Shown here piece after piece: positions 57,307 to 64,000 of a stretch of DNA of 64,000 bases (position 1 is its first letter; each line of letters opens with the position of its first letter). Origin of the DNA: Chitinophagales bacterium (lineage in GTDB: Bacteria > Bacteroidota > Bacteroidia > Chitinophagales > CAIODY01). The stretch spans positions 1-64,000 of the forward strand of contig CANGEV010000005.1 in NCBI GenBank assembly GCA_947452995.1, written 5' to 3'. The notes beneath the pieces are model-generated. The model ran no database searches. It was not told the DNA's origin and saw nothing but the letters and a program-made list of their open reading frames with translations. The translations under genes and the position numbers were made by a program.

Positions 57307-57314
57307 TATATTTG
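57307..57314 (+). promoter_or_regulatory. -7 element before the second DUF1573 gene
   Basis: TATATTTG fits TAnnTTTG and lies 43 bases before ATG 57357. A TTTG at 57278 is 25 bases upstream, longer than usual. It suggests the second paralogue can be expressed alone. Confidence 0.5.
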
Positions 57315-57356
57315 CCTAACACGTTAATTTTTAAACTAAATCTAAACCATCATAAC

Positions 57357-57857
57357 ATGAAAAAACTAGCACTTTTACTTCTAGCTTCTGGATTATTTGT
57401 AATCAAAGCTAACGCACAAGCAGTTCCTGCTTCTACACCTGCAGCACAAACAGCACCTGCTGAAAACCCTAATGCTCCAGACATTAAATTTGTAACTGAT
57501 CAACACGACTTCGGTACTGTACCTGAAGGTCCTCAAGCTAAATATGATTTCGAATTCGAAAACACAGGAAAAGAACCATTAATTCTTCAAAACGTACAAG
57601 CTTCTTGCGGTTGTACAACTCCAGAATGGCCTAAAAATCCAATCTTACCTGGTGAAAAAGCAAAGATCATCGCTATCTACAATACACAAGGTCGCCCTGG
57701 TGCTTTCACAAAAACAATCACTGTAACATCAAATGCAAAATCACCTACAAAGGTATTGACTATTCGTGGTACAGTTGAAGCGGCTCCTGCTACAACAGCT
57801 CCTGAAAAAGCTCCTAATATGATTAACACTCCGAATCCAACTAACGGCGGTCACTAA
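57357..57857 (+). CDS. DUF1573 domain protein (second of a tandem pair)
   Basis: ATG 57357 gives 166 residues, beginning with a clean signal peptide (MKKLALLLLASGLFVIKANA). The upstream in-frame TTG at 57279 would bury the signal. An Ala/Pro/Thr-rich linker leads to the DUF1573 domain, with ASCGCTTPEWPKNPILPGEK near residues 81-100 and GRPGAFTKTITVTSNA after it. An Ala/Pro/Asn-rich tail ends the protein. Codon choice looks optimised (many TCT, GCT and GGT codons) compared with the first copy, suggesting high expression. The function is unknown. Confidence 0.87.
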   Translation: MKKLALLLLASGLFVIKANAQAVPASTPAAQTAPAENPNAPDIKFVTDQHDFGTVPEGPQAKYDFEFENTGKEPLILQNVQASCGCTTPEWPKNPILPGEKAKIIAIYNTQGRPGAFTKTITVTSNAKSPTKVLTIRGTVEAAPATTAPEKAPNMINTPNPTNGGH

Positions 57858-57876
57858 TCAGTTTATTACTTATAAC

Positions 57877-57909
57877 AAAAAAGGCTCTTCGAAAGAAGGG
57901 CCTTTTTTA
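57877..57909. terminator. Bidirectional terminator after the DUF1573 pair and the ABC-F gene
   Basis: A 10-bp stem (AAGGCTCTTC/GAAGGGCCTT, one G-T pair) with a GAAA tetraloop is flanked by an A-run and TTTTTT. Confidence 0.88.
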
Positions 57910-57929
57910 GTTTATAACTGTTCAATTAT

Positions 57930-59822
57930 CTACTCCATCATCATCGCCAACTCCAACCAACGCTCTTCCTTCTTCGTTAAATTTGTACTGATTTTTTCTA
58001 ACTCAGCACCAACTGCTTGGATTTTATCGTAGTTGGTTTCATTGTTTAAAATTGCACTAAGCTCAGTTTGCTTTGCTTGCAACTCCTGCATCTCCTGTTC
58101 TATCATTTCGTATTCACGCTGATCCTTGTAAGAGAGTTTCTTTTTTTCTTTTGGCTTTTCTATTACAGGCATAGCCGCCAATTCTTCTTTAATTCGAACA
58201 TTTTCTTCCTTACGTTTTTTGTCAGTATCTCGTTTAAAAACACGATACTCACTATAGTTTCCAGGAAAATCATTCACCACCCCATCCCCTTCAAAAATGA
58301 ACAAGTGATCCACCAATTTATCCATGAAATATCGATCATGCGAAACCATTAAAATACAACCCTCAAAATAAGTCAAGAAATTCTCTAACACTTGAAGCGT
58401 TACCAAATCAAGGTCATTGGTTGGTTCATCTAAAATTAAGAAATTCGGATTCTGATATAATAAGCCCAGTAATTGCAAACGTCGTCTTTCTCCTCCACTT
58501 AATTTAGAAACGTAGGTATATTGTTTTTCAGGCTCAAATAAAAACAATTCTAAAAATTGACCAGCGCTTACTTTGGTGCCATCTGCTAAAACGAAATGTT
58601 CTGCTATATTTTTTACATATTCAATAACTCGAACATCTTCCTTTAACACCAATCCTTTCTGATCAAAATAACCTAGTACGACGGTTTCGCCTAAATTAAT
58701 TTTCCCTGAGTCAGCTTCCTCTTTACCACTAATTAGATTTAAAAAAGTGGTTTTACCAGTGCCATTAACACCTATTATTCCAATTCGTTCTTTACGTTTG
58801 AACGTATAATCAAAGCCAGCAAGTATTTTAAGATCTCCGTAATTTTTGTACACCTTTTTCATCTCCAAAACCTTACCACCTAGACGAGTCATTTTCATAT
58901 TCAGCTCTAGCTGAAGATCGGATTTGCGCTTTAGGGCTTTAACTTCAAGGTCGTCGAATGCCTCCGTTCGGGCTTTTGATTTGGTGGTGCGTGCCTTAGG
59001 TTGTTTTCTAACCCACTCTAATTCTCGACGATAAAGGTTTTTAAGTTTATCTTGTTCACTTGCGGCAGCCGTGATACGTGCATCTTTTTTTTCAAGATAA
59101 TACGCGAAATCGCCATCGTATTCATAAATGGTATTATCATCCAGTTCTACAATTCGGTTACATACATTATCCATAAAGAATCGATCATGCGTAACCAATA
59201 AAAGTGTACGAGACTCATTATTTAAATAATTCTCCAACCACTCTATCATGCCCATATCCAAATGATTCGTAGGCTCATCCAAAAGTAACAAACAATGCCC
59301 TGGATTGAGTTCCATTTCAATCAAGGCCTTGGCTAACGCTAGACGCTTTTTCTGTCCACCCGATAAGGTTCCAATCTTTTGATGAAGAAAGTTGATATTC
59401 AACTTGGATAAAATTGTTTCAATTTGGTTTTCGGTGTCCCAAGCTTGCAAAAATTCTAATTTTTCAGCAGCTAAATGAATTGCTTGTTCGTCGTGCGTTT
59501 CTGCTGACAACAATTCATTATAAAGTTTAAGTGCTCGAACTTTATCATCGTTATGATTAAAGACGTTATCTATCGTTTTCTGATTTTCATCCCAGGCATT
59601 TTCTTGTTCGAGATAGATAAGTCGAATATCCCGATTTACAACAACTTTACCACTTTCAGAAAACTCTTTACCTACTAAAATTTTTAGCAAGGTGCTTTTA
59701 CCTGCGCCATTTCTAGCAATTAAAGCAACACGGTCCCCCTCATTTATATGAAAAGTAATATTCTCAAAAAGCGGTTGAATACCATAACTTTTTGTAAGCG
59801 ATTCAATACTTAAAAAATGCAT
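57930..59822 (-). CDS. ABC-F family ATP-binding protein (Uup-like)
   Basis: The 630-residue soluble protein has two ABC ATPase domains and no membrane part. ABC-F proteins act on ribosomes or, for Uup, in DNA and ribosome quality control. Domain one has Walker A LIARNGAGKSTLLKIL near 35, LSGGQKKRLALAKAL and LLLDEPTNHLD. Domain two has GVNGTGKTTFLNLISG near 350, LSGGERRRLQLLGL and LILDEPTNDLD. The basic linker near residues 260-300 and the C-terminal coiled coil (about 560-630) fit the Uup group. It is eight bases downstream of the dihydroorotase-like gene. Confidence 0.92.
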   Translation of the reverse strand: MHFLSIESLTKSYGIQPLFENITFHINEGDRVALIARNGAGKSTLLKILVGKEFSESGKVVVNRDIRLIYLEQENAWDENQKTIDNVFNHNDDKVRALKLYNELLSAETHDEQAIHLAAEKLEFLQAWDTENQIETILSKLNINFLHQKIGTLSGGQKKRLALAKALIEMELNPGHCLLLLDEPTNHLDMGMIEWLENYLNNESRTLLLVTHDRFFMDNVCNRIVELDDNTIYEYDGDFAYYLEKKDARITAAASEQDKLKNLYRRELEWVRKQPKARTTKSKARTEAFDDLEVKALKRKSDLQLELNMKMTRLGGKVLEMKKVYKNYGDLKILAGFDYTFKRKERIGIIGVNGTGKTTFLNLISGKEEADSGKINLGETVVLGYFDQKGLVLKEDVRVIEYVKNIAEHFVLADGTKVSAGQFLELFLFEPEKQYTYVSKLSGGERRRLQLLGLLYQNPNFLILDEPTNDLDLVTLQVLENFLTYFEGCILMVSHDRYFMDKLVDHLFIFEGDGVVNDFPGNYSEYRVFKRDTDKKRKEENVRIKEELAAMPVIEKPKEKKKLSYKDQREYEMIEQEMQELQAKQTELSAILNNETNYDKIQAVGAELEKISTNLTKKEERWLELAMMME

Positions 59823-59830
59823 TTAGCTTT

Positions 59831-61093
59831 TTAGTTTTGGTGCCAAACATTCTTAGTGAACACCCCTTTCACCTTACCTTGTAGCTGTTTGCCTAACAAA
59901 GCTGAATTTTTAGACTTTGATTTTATATCATTTTGCGTAAGCAAATATGTTTGGTGACGATCTATTAAAGTTAATTCTGCTTTTTGGCCAATGTCGATTG
60001 AATTTAGATTAAGCCCCAATAATTTCCGAGGATTAATACTTAATAATTCAACTATTCTATCATTACTAATTTGATTATCGAAAGCAGTTAATAACGCTGA
60101 AAAACAAGTTTCTAAATTAATACTGCCTGAAGATGCATATGCAAACTCAACAGCTTTTTCTTCGATTGTACGTGGTATATGGTTAGAAATAATAAGCGAA
60201 ATCGTACCATCTAAAACAGCCTTTTTTAGTGCTAAAACGGTATCATTATCTCTCAAAGGAGGCACAATTTTAAAATTAGAATCAAACTCGGATAGTGAAT
60301 CATCAGTTAATAATAAATGTAACGACGATACGCCGGCACTTATATTAAGATGTGAATTAATTGCTTCTTTAATTTCTAAAAGACTCTCTTTGGTGGTGCA
60401 ATTTAAAAAATGCAATTTTGAACCTGCATATTTACACAATTCTATATCACGCTTTACAGCTAAAGACTCCGATAGTGCTGGAATTCCTTTCAATCCAAGC
60501 GTTACATGAATTTTACCTTCATGCATCATACCACCGTTTGATAATGCTGGCGTATCAGGCTGTTGAATAATTAATCCATCAAAAGCCTTGACATATTGCA
60601 ATGCACGAAGTAGTAAGCCCTCATTAGCAAGACCTTTATTAGCATCGCAAAAAGCTAAAGCACCAGCGGTATGCATATCGAATAATTCAGCCATTTGCTC
60701 TCCTTTCAATTGTTTGGAGATTGAGCCTAATGCAGAAAAATCTATTTCTTGATTCTGATTATTTATAAATTCTACGCTCGCTTTACTATCAGTTACAGGC
60801 GAGGTGGAAGGCAAAATTACAAGCTGACTATAGCCTCCGGCCAAAGCTGCTTTTGTGGCGGAGCGAAAGTCTTCCCTATCCTCCTTTCCTGGCTCACCTA
60901 CCCAAGTACCAATATCCACAAAGGATGGCATCAATAGTAGCCCTGTAGCCTCTATTACTTGATGATTGCTGGAAGGAATTGAAGGTTCGATGGCAGAAAT
61001 AATGCCATCAATTACTAATATATCCTTCACTTGCTCGTTGAAGGAAGATCTAGGATCGCAAACAGTTACCTGTCGAAAGAGAAGAGAACTCAT
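59831..61093 (-). CDS. Dihydroorotase-like protein lacking catalytic and metal-binding residues
   Basis: The 420-residue protein (ATG 61093; an upstream TTG is rejected) has the class I dihydroorotase fold. Comparing visible motifs with active enzymes, the HxH metal motif of FVDxHxHxREPG is changed: FVDIGTWVGEPG puts Gly 62 and Trp 64 at the histidine positions, and Gly replaces the substrate-binding Arg. The later VHCED-type histidine is Gln (IIQQPD), the AHVST histidine is Asn (LNCTT), and the catalytic Asp of TDHAPH is Asn near residue 304 (SNHIPR). Known relatives without activity (PyrC' of Pseudomonas) hold aspartate carbamoyltransferase together. A structural role with PyrB (13195-14133) is inferred. 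A true PyrC should exist elsewhere. Confidence 0.88.
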   Translation of the reverse strand: MSSLLFRQVTVCDPRSSFNEQVKDILVIDGIISAIEPSIPSSNHQVIEATGLLLMPSFVDIGTWVGEPGKEDREDFRSATKAALAGGYSQLVILPSTSPVTDSKASVEFINNQNQEIDFSALGSISKQLKGEQMAELFDMHTAGALAFCDANKGLANEGLLLRALQYVKAFDGLIIQQPDTPALSNGGMMHEGKIHVTLGLKGIPALSESLAVKRDIELCKYAGSKLHFLNCTTKESLLEIKEAINSHLNISAGVSSLHLLLTDDSLSEFDSNFKIVPPLRDNDTVLALKKAVLDGTISLIISNHIPRTIEEKAVEFAYASSGSINLETCFSALLTAFDNQISNDRIVELLSINPRKLLGLNLNSIDIGQKAELTLIDRHQTYLLTQNDIKSKSKNSALLGKQLQGKVKGVFTKNVWHQN

Positions 61094-61102
61094 ATCGAAA
61101 AA

Positions 61103-61110
61103 CAAAGTTA
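61103..61110 (-). promoter_or_regulatory. -7 element of the dihydroorotase-like gene
   Basis: TAACTTTG on the minus strand fits TAnnTTTG, ending ten bases before ATG 61093. The leader would be about four bases. The -33 element is weak. Confidence 0.5.
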
Positions 61111-61129
61111 AACAATTTTATGGAAAGCT

Positions 61130-61137
61130 TAAATTTG
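61130..61137 (+). promoter_or_regulatory. -7 element of the TMTC-like gene
   Basis: TAAATTTG fits TAnnTTTG and ends 16 bases before ATG 61153. It supports that start over the in-frame ATG at 61120, which precedes the element. Confidence 0.5.
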
Positions 61138-61152
61138 TGGAGCGACAATATT

Positions 61153-63036
61153 ATGAGTAAAAAGAAAAAAAACAGCATGGTCCAGGCTGCGACCTCGGAA
61201 AATAAGCAATTAGGCGATCAGCCGATCACAAAAGTCAACCTTTTCAAAAACAAAGGAATTTTAGCCTTTTTTGTCTTTATTGTGAGTTTTGCCATTTACG
61301 CGAATAGTATATTCAACGATTATGCGTTAGATGACGTTATGGTTTATACCGGCAACAAATTGGTACAATCAGGCATAGATGGAATTCAAGAATTGTGGTC
61401 GAAAGACTTCCTTTATGGATATAGAGGCTTTCAAAGTTTGGATTTAGCAGGAAGTCGTTGGCGTCCTCTTAGCTTGATTAGCTTTGCACTAGATGTTGAG
61501 CTATGGGGGAATAATCCGCATTGGAGTCACTTCGTGAACGTATTGCTCTTTTCTATTTGTTGTGTACTTTTATTTTATTTTCTTAGCACCTTCATTTTTC
61601 CTAACAAACAGCAGCCCGTATTTTACGCAGTCCTACTGTTTGCTGCATTGCCAATTCATACAGAAGTTGTGGCAAATATAAAATCTAGGGATGAGTTATT
61701 ATGTTTCCTATTTCTTTTCCTAGGTTTAATTGCAATATTCAAATGGGATAAACTAAAAGGAACTGTTTATTTTTCGATTTGTATATTTTTATCATTACTA
61801 GCAAAGGAAAATGCTGTTCCAATGTTGGCAGGCCTCCCCTTACTATTATATTATTTTAAACAACAAAGCACAAAAAAAACAGTCATTGATACTACTATTT
61901 TATTGCTTGTAATTATCATCTATCTACTCTTACGTATACAAATTATCCCAATGGGTAAATTAGAAGCCAGTAAGGAAATCTTGAATAATCCATTTATGTA
62001 TGCAAATGTAGGACAAGCTTTTGCCACAAAGGTTTTCCTGGCTATTTATTCCTTGATAATTTTAATTATTCCGTTTAAATTATCTCATGACTACTCATTT
62101 CAACATTTCGAATATTTAAACTTAAATAGCATCCAATTTATTTTATGCTTAGTCTGCCTAATCGGAATGAGTATATGGTCGTTCGTAAAAATAAAAAGCA
62201 AAAATTTGTTTGCATTCAGTTGGTTCATCTTTTTCATTCTATATTCAATTAGCACAAATTTTGTAATTGAAATTGGCACTCCATTGGCAGAACGACTTTT
62301 GTTTTTGCCCAGTATTGCAATCTGTTTTGTAATAATTTCTCTTTTAACAAAAGCAAAAGAAATCAACTTGCGTAAGCCTTTCCATATTACTATCCTAATG
62401 GTGTTTGGAATATATGCCTTCTTGACCATTCAAAGAAATATGGATTGGAAAAATGACGACACCTTATCCTTGGCTGATTATCCTAAATGTCCGAAATCAA
62501 TTCGTCTTGCAAATCGTGTTGTAACGGCCTATATAAATATGAGTGCTGATACCAACATTAGCGCAATGATGAAACACGAATTATTAGTTAAAAGCATTGC
62601 AATTTGTAAGAAAGCTTTGGCTGTACATCCAGATTATAATGATATGCTTTCAAACATAGGAGTTGCCTATTCGAGAATGGATAGTTTAGATGTTTGTGAA
62701 AAATACTGGAAACAATTTGAAACGGTAGATCGAGGTAATCCTAAATTAATTGAGTTACATCACTTTTTATTTGTGAGGATGTATAATAGAGGATTAAGCT
62801 TTGGAAGTATAAAACCAGATTCAGCATTATATTGGTTTAATAGAGCTTTTGCTTACGCAAAAACAGAGAATGATGCCAATTATTGGTACGACTATGCAGG
62901 TGCAAATTATATGTTGGGGCATTACAAAGAGGCCGCAGATGGTTTTTCAAAAACATTGAAAATTAATCCTGCGAAAAGAGAAGCAGAAATGGGATTAATG
63001 GCGGCTTCGCAAAAAGCAGGGATACCATTAAAGTAA
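61153..63036 (+). CDS. TMTC-like membrane glycosyltransferase with TPR repeats
   Basis: The 627-residue protein has a short basic N-terminus and about ten transmembrane helices (about 35-425). C-terminal TPR repeats follow (about 480-620). The arrangement and motifs match the TMTC/DUF1736 family, relatives of eukaryotic O-mannosyltransferases. DYALDDVMVY in the first extracytoplasmic loop gives the acidic pair of GT-C enzymes. SRWRPLSLISFALD and HTEVVANIKSRDELL then parallel the family's YRPL and HTEAV...R.ELL segments, and KENAV follows near 225. It may transfer a lipid-linked sugar to protein, but this is unproven. The 3' end overlaps the converging GNAT gene by nine bases. Confidence 0.8.
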   Translation: MSKKKKNSMVQAATSENKQLGDQPITKVNLFKNKGILAFFVFIVSFAIYANSIFNDYALDDVMVYTGNKLVQSGIDGIQELWSKDFLYGYRGFQSLDLAGSRWRPLSLISFALDVELWGNNPHWSHFVNVLLFSICCVLLFYFLSTFIFPNKQQPVFYAVLLFAALPIHTEVVANIKSRDELLCFLFLFLGLIAIFKWDKLKGTVYFSICIFLSLLAKENAVPMLAGLPLLLYYFKQQSTKKTVIDTTILLLVIIIYLLLRIQIIPMGKLEASKEILNNPFMYANVGQAFATKVFLAIYSLIILIIPFKLSHDYSFQHFEYLNLNSIQFILCLVCLIGMSIWSFVKIKSKNLFAFSWFIFFILYSISTNFVIEIGTPLAERLLFLPSIAICFVIISLLTKAKEINLRKPFHITILMVFGIYAFLTIQRNMDWKNDDTLSLADYPKCPKSIRLANRVVTAYINMSADTNISAMMKHELLVKSIAICKKALAVHPDYNDMLSNIGVAYSRMDSLDVCEKYWKQFETVDRGNPKLIELHHFLFVRMYNRGLSFGSIKPDSALYWFNRAFAYAKTENDANYWYDYAGANYMLGHYKEAADGFSKTLKINPAKREAEMGLMAASQKAGIPLK

Positions 63037-63471
63037 TTTCGTCATTACACGGTGCGGAATTCCAACTTCCAAAAACTCTTCACCCTCAACCTCGTATCCA
63101 TTACTACTATAAAACGGTATAGCATAGGCGCGAGCATGCATGGTTATTTGATTACCTGCTTTTTCTTTTACCCAATTTTCAACTTCAGATAATAATAAGC
63201 TTCCTAAAGATTGACGCTGAAAATCGGGATGCACGGCCATTTGACGAAGCCGATAGATCGGTTGTAAATTTTCTAAGCAGCAGCATGCGATCAAAGCTCC
63301 GGAATGCATGTCTGTTAATGCAAATAAAAAAAACGCTTGGTCTTTATTTAGGTCGTCCTGTCTATATGTTAAGCCAAGAGGCTTTCTTAATACTAAAAAA
63401 CGGAGCTGTACCATTTGCTGATACAACTCCGTTCCATATTCAATTTGAATAAAACTATAATTAGTTGGCAT
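63028..63471 (-). CDS. GNAT-family N-acetyltransferase
   Basis: ATG 63471 gives 147 residues starting MPTNYSFIQIEYG. The frame extends to 63492, but that would overlap yajC further. The acetyl-CoA motif is MAVHPDFQRQSLGSLLLSEV near residues 83-102 (the Q/RxxGxG/A loop appears as QRQSLGS). It resembles ElaA-type proteins by length and by LRKPLGLTYRQDDLNKDQAF near residue 25. The substrate is unknown. It overlaps the yajC 3' end by 11 bases, so the two are probably co-expressed. Confidence 0.82.
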   Translation of the reverse strand: MPTNYSFIQIEYGTELYQQMVQLRFLVLRKPLGLTYRQDDLNKDQAFFLFALTDMHSGALIACCCLENLQPIYRLRQMAVHPDFQRQSLGSLLLSEVENWVKEKAGNQITMHARAYAIPFYSSNGYEVEGEEFLEVGIPHRVMTKLL

Positions 63472-63784
63472 TCTTAGGATATACCTTAGCACTAACTTCA
63501 GCAGAAATCATCGACTTTTCAATTGTAATAACTGTATTATTAGCAACTTCCAAATCAAAAGTTGATTCATCCGATTTTACAATTTTACCATGAATACCGC
63601 TCATAGTAATTACTTTGTCGCCTTTTGATAATTCTTCCTGAAACTTTTTTTGTTCTTTGGCTTTCTTTTGTTGCGGACGAATCGTTGTAAAATAAAATAC
63701 ACCGAAAAGACCAGCCATTAATAACAACATAGGAATGTTACTTCCACCTTGTGGTTGAGCCGCTAAAATTGTAATGATATGCAT
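63461..63784 (-). CDS. yajC: Preprotein translocase accessory subunit YajC
   Basis: The 107-residue protein has one transmembrane helix (about 17-36, MLLLMAGLFGVFYFTTIRPQ) and the classic RPQQKKAKEQ stretch after it. A small cytoplasmic domain follows with KGDKVITMSGIHGKIVKSDE near residue 57. YajC joins SecDF at the Sec translocon. It starts 39 bases after the rhomboid gene ends. A -7-like TATCTTTA lies between them. Confidence 0.93.
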   Translation of the reverse strand: MHIITILAAQPQGGSNIPMLLLMAGLFGVFYFTTIRPQQKKAKEQKKFQEELSKGDKVITMSGIHGKIVKSDESTFDLEVANNTVITIEKSMISAEVSAKVYPKNAN

Positions 63785-63823
63785 TGCTGTAATTTTTTGT
63801 AAAGATATCTAAAGTATCGAACA

Positions 63824-64000
63824 TTATTTACCGAAGATTCCTTGAATTTCGTGAATAAAAATCAAGGCTTGATAAGGTTCGAAAATCATTGGAAAAACTA
63901 ATCCAAATAATGCTCCGTAAAAATGCGCATCATGATTTACCATATCGTTACCTCTACGACCTAAGTACCATTCAAGTGCTAAATATAGAATTCCGAAAAC
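63824..64000 (-). CDS. Rhomboid-family intramembrane serine protease (partial, 5' end off the right edge)
   Basis: Only the last 58 residues are present, ending at a TAA at 63824-63826. They include NHDAHFYGALFGLVFPMIFE, which matches the rhomboid active-site helix with its catalytic histidine followed by the GxxxG-like packing motif. The preceding segment LALEWYLGRRGNDMV fits the loop before that helix. Rhomboids cleave membrane proteins within the bilayer. The catalytic serine helix is outside the window, so activity cannot be judged. Confidence 0.82.
   Translation of the reverse strand, partial: VFGILYLALEWYLGRRGNDMVNHDAHFYGALFGLVFPMIFEPYQALIFIHEIQGIFGK

Noticed and set aside
1-64000. Insertion sequences, prophage genes, CRISPR arrays, toxin-antitoxin or defence systems
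   Set aside because: None was found. All long frames fit housekeeping, envelope or secretion functions and no repeat arrays are present.

Overview
The window is AT-rich chromosome from a member of the Bacteroidota. The evidence is a full-length SprA (the type 9 secretion outer-membrane translocon), two secreted proteins ending in T9SS sorting domains, a type III glutamine synthetase, and the Bacteroidota promoter signature TAnnTTTG (-7), often with TTTG or TTG (-33), upstream of many genes. Shine-Dalgarno sequences are absent. The gene content suits an aerobic, possibly gliding or surface-active bacterium. I cannot resolve the family from sequence alone. No insertion sequence, prophage, CRISPR array or rRNA operon was seen, and every non-coding interval is under 300 bases.

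Layout. 1-2225 (minus): nuoA-nuoB-nuoC-nuoD, with nuoD cut by the left edge. 2386-5175 (plus): lysS and a eukaryote-type NADP isocitrate dehydrogenase. 5230-11873: an FAD-dependent dehydrogenase, a membrane acyltransferase, CorA, a T9SS-exported Calx-beta protein and an orphan MCE protein. 12043-14721 (minus): pyrR-pyrB-folK-deoxynucleoside kinase. 14935-17127: type III glutamine synthetase. 17307-21685: exopolysaccharide genes (glycosyltransferase, Wzc tyrosine kinase, Wza export lipoprotein). 21873-28144 (minus): nuoI-J-K-L-M-N followed directly by tRNA-Arg(CCG). 28314-33562: TrhO, a heptose-type GHMP kinase, SerC, a PD40 propeller protein and a methyltransferase. 33612-41822 (plus): ruvA and the giant sprA. 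41843-45091 (minus): a DEAD-box helicase, a YraN protein and a ferredoxin-NADP-reductase-like flavoprotein. 45200-51445: a 2081-residue T9SS surface protein. 51442-56705 (minus): uvrA and a fused E1 alpha/beta 2-oxoacid dehydrogenase. 56845-57857: two DUF1573 paralogues. 57930-61093 (minus): an ABC-F protein and a dihydroorotase-like protein without its catalytic residues. 61153-63036: a TMTC-like TPR membrane protein. 63028-64000 (minus): a GNAT acetyltransferase, yajC and the 3' end of a rhomboid protease.

How the genes work together. The two nuo clusters would supply most of one respiratory complex I, with E-H presumably beyond the left edge. SprA would export the Calx-beta protein and the giant BNR-repeat protein. 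Wza and Wzc form the export and control pair of an exopolysaccharide system whose other genes are not in the window. PyrR, PyrB and the dihydroorotase-like protein all bear on pyrimidine synthesis, and the last looks like a structural partner rather than an enzyme.

The most interesting items are the pseudo-dihydroorotase, a perfect 13-bp hairpin in the leader of wza-wzc, a consensus promoter placed so that pyrR mRNA should be leaderless, an acidic plus polylysine linker inside SprA, and the split complex I locus ending in a tRNA gene. I found no defence island or clearly undescribed multi-gene system.
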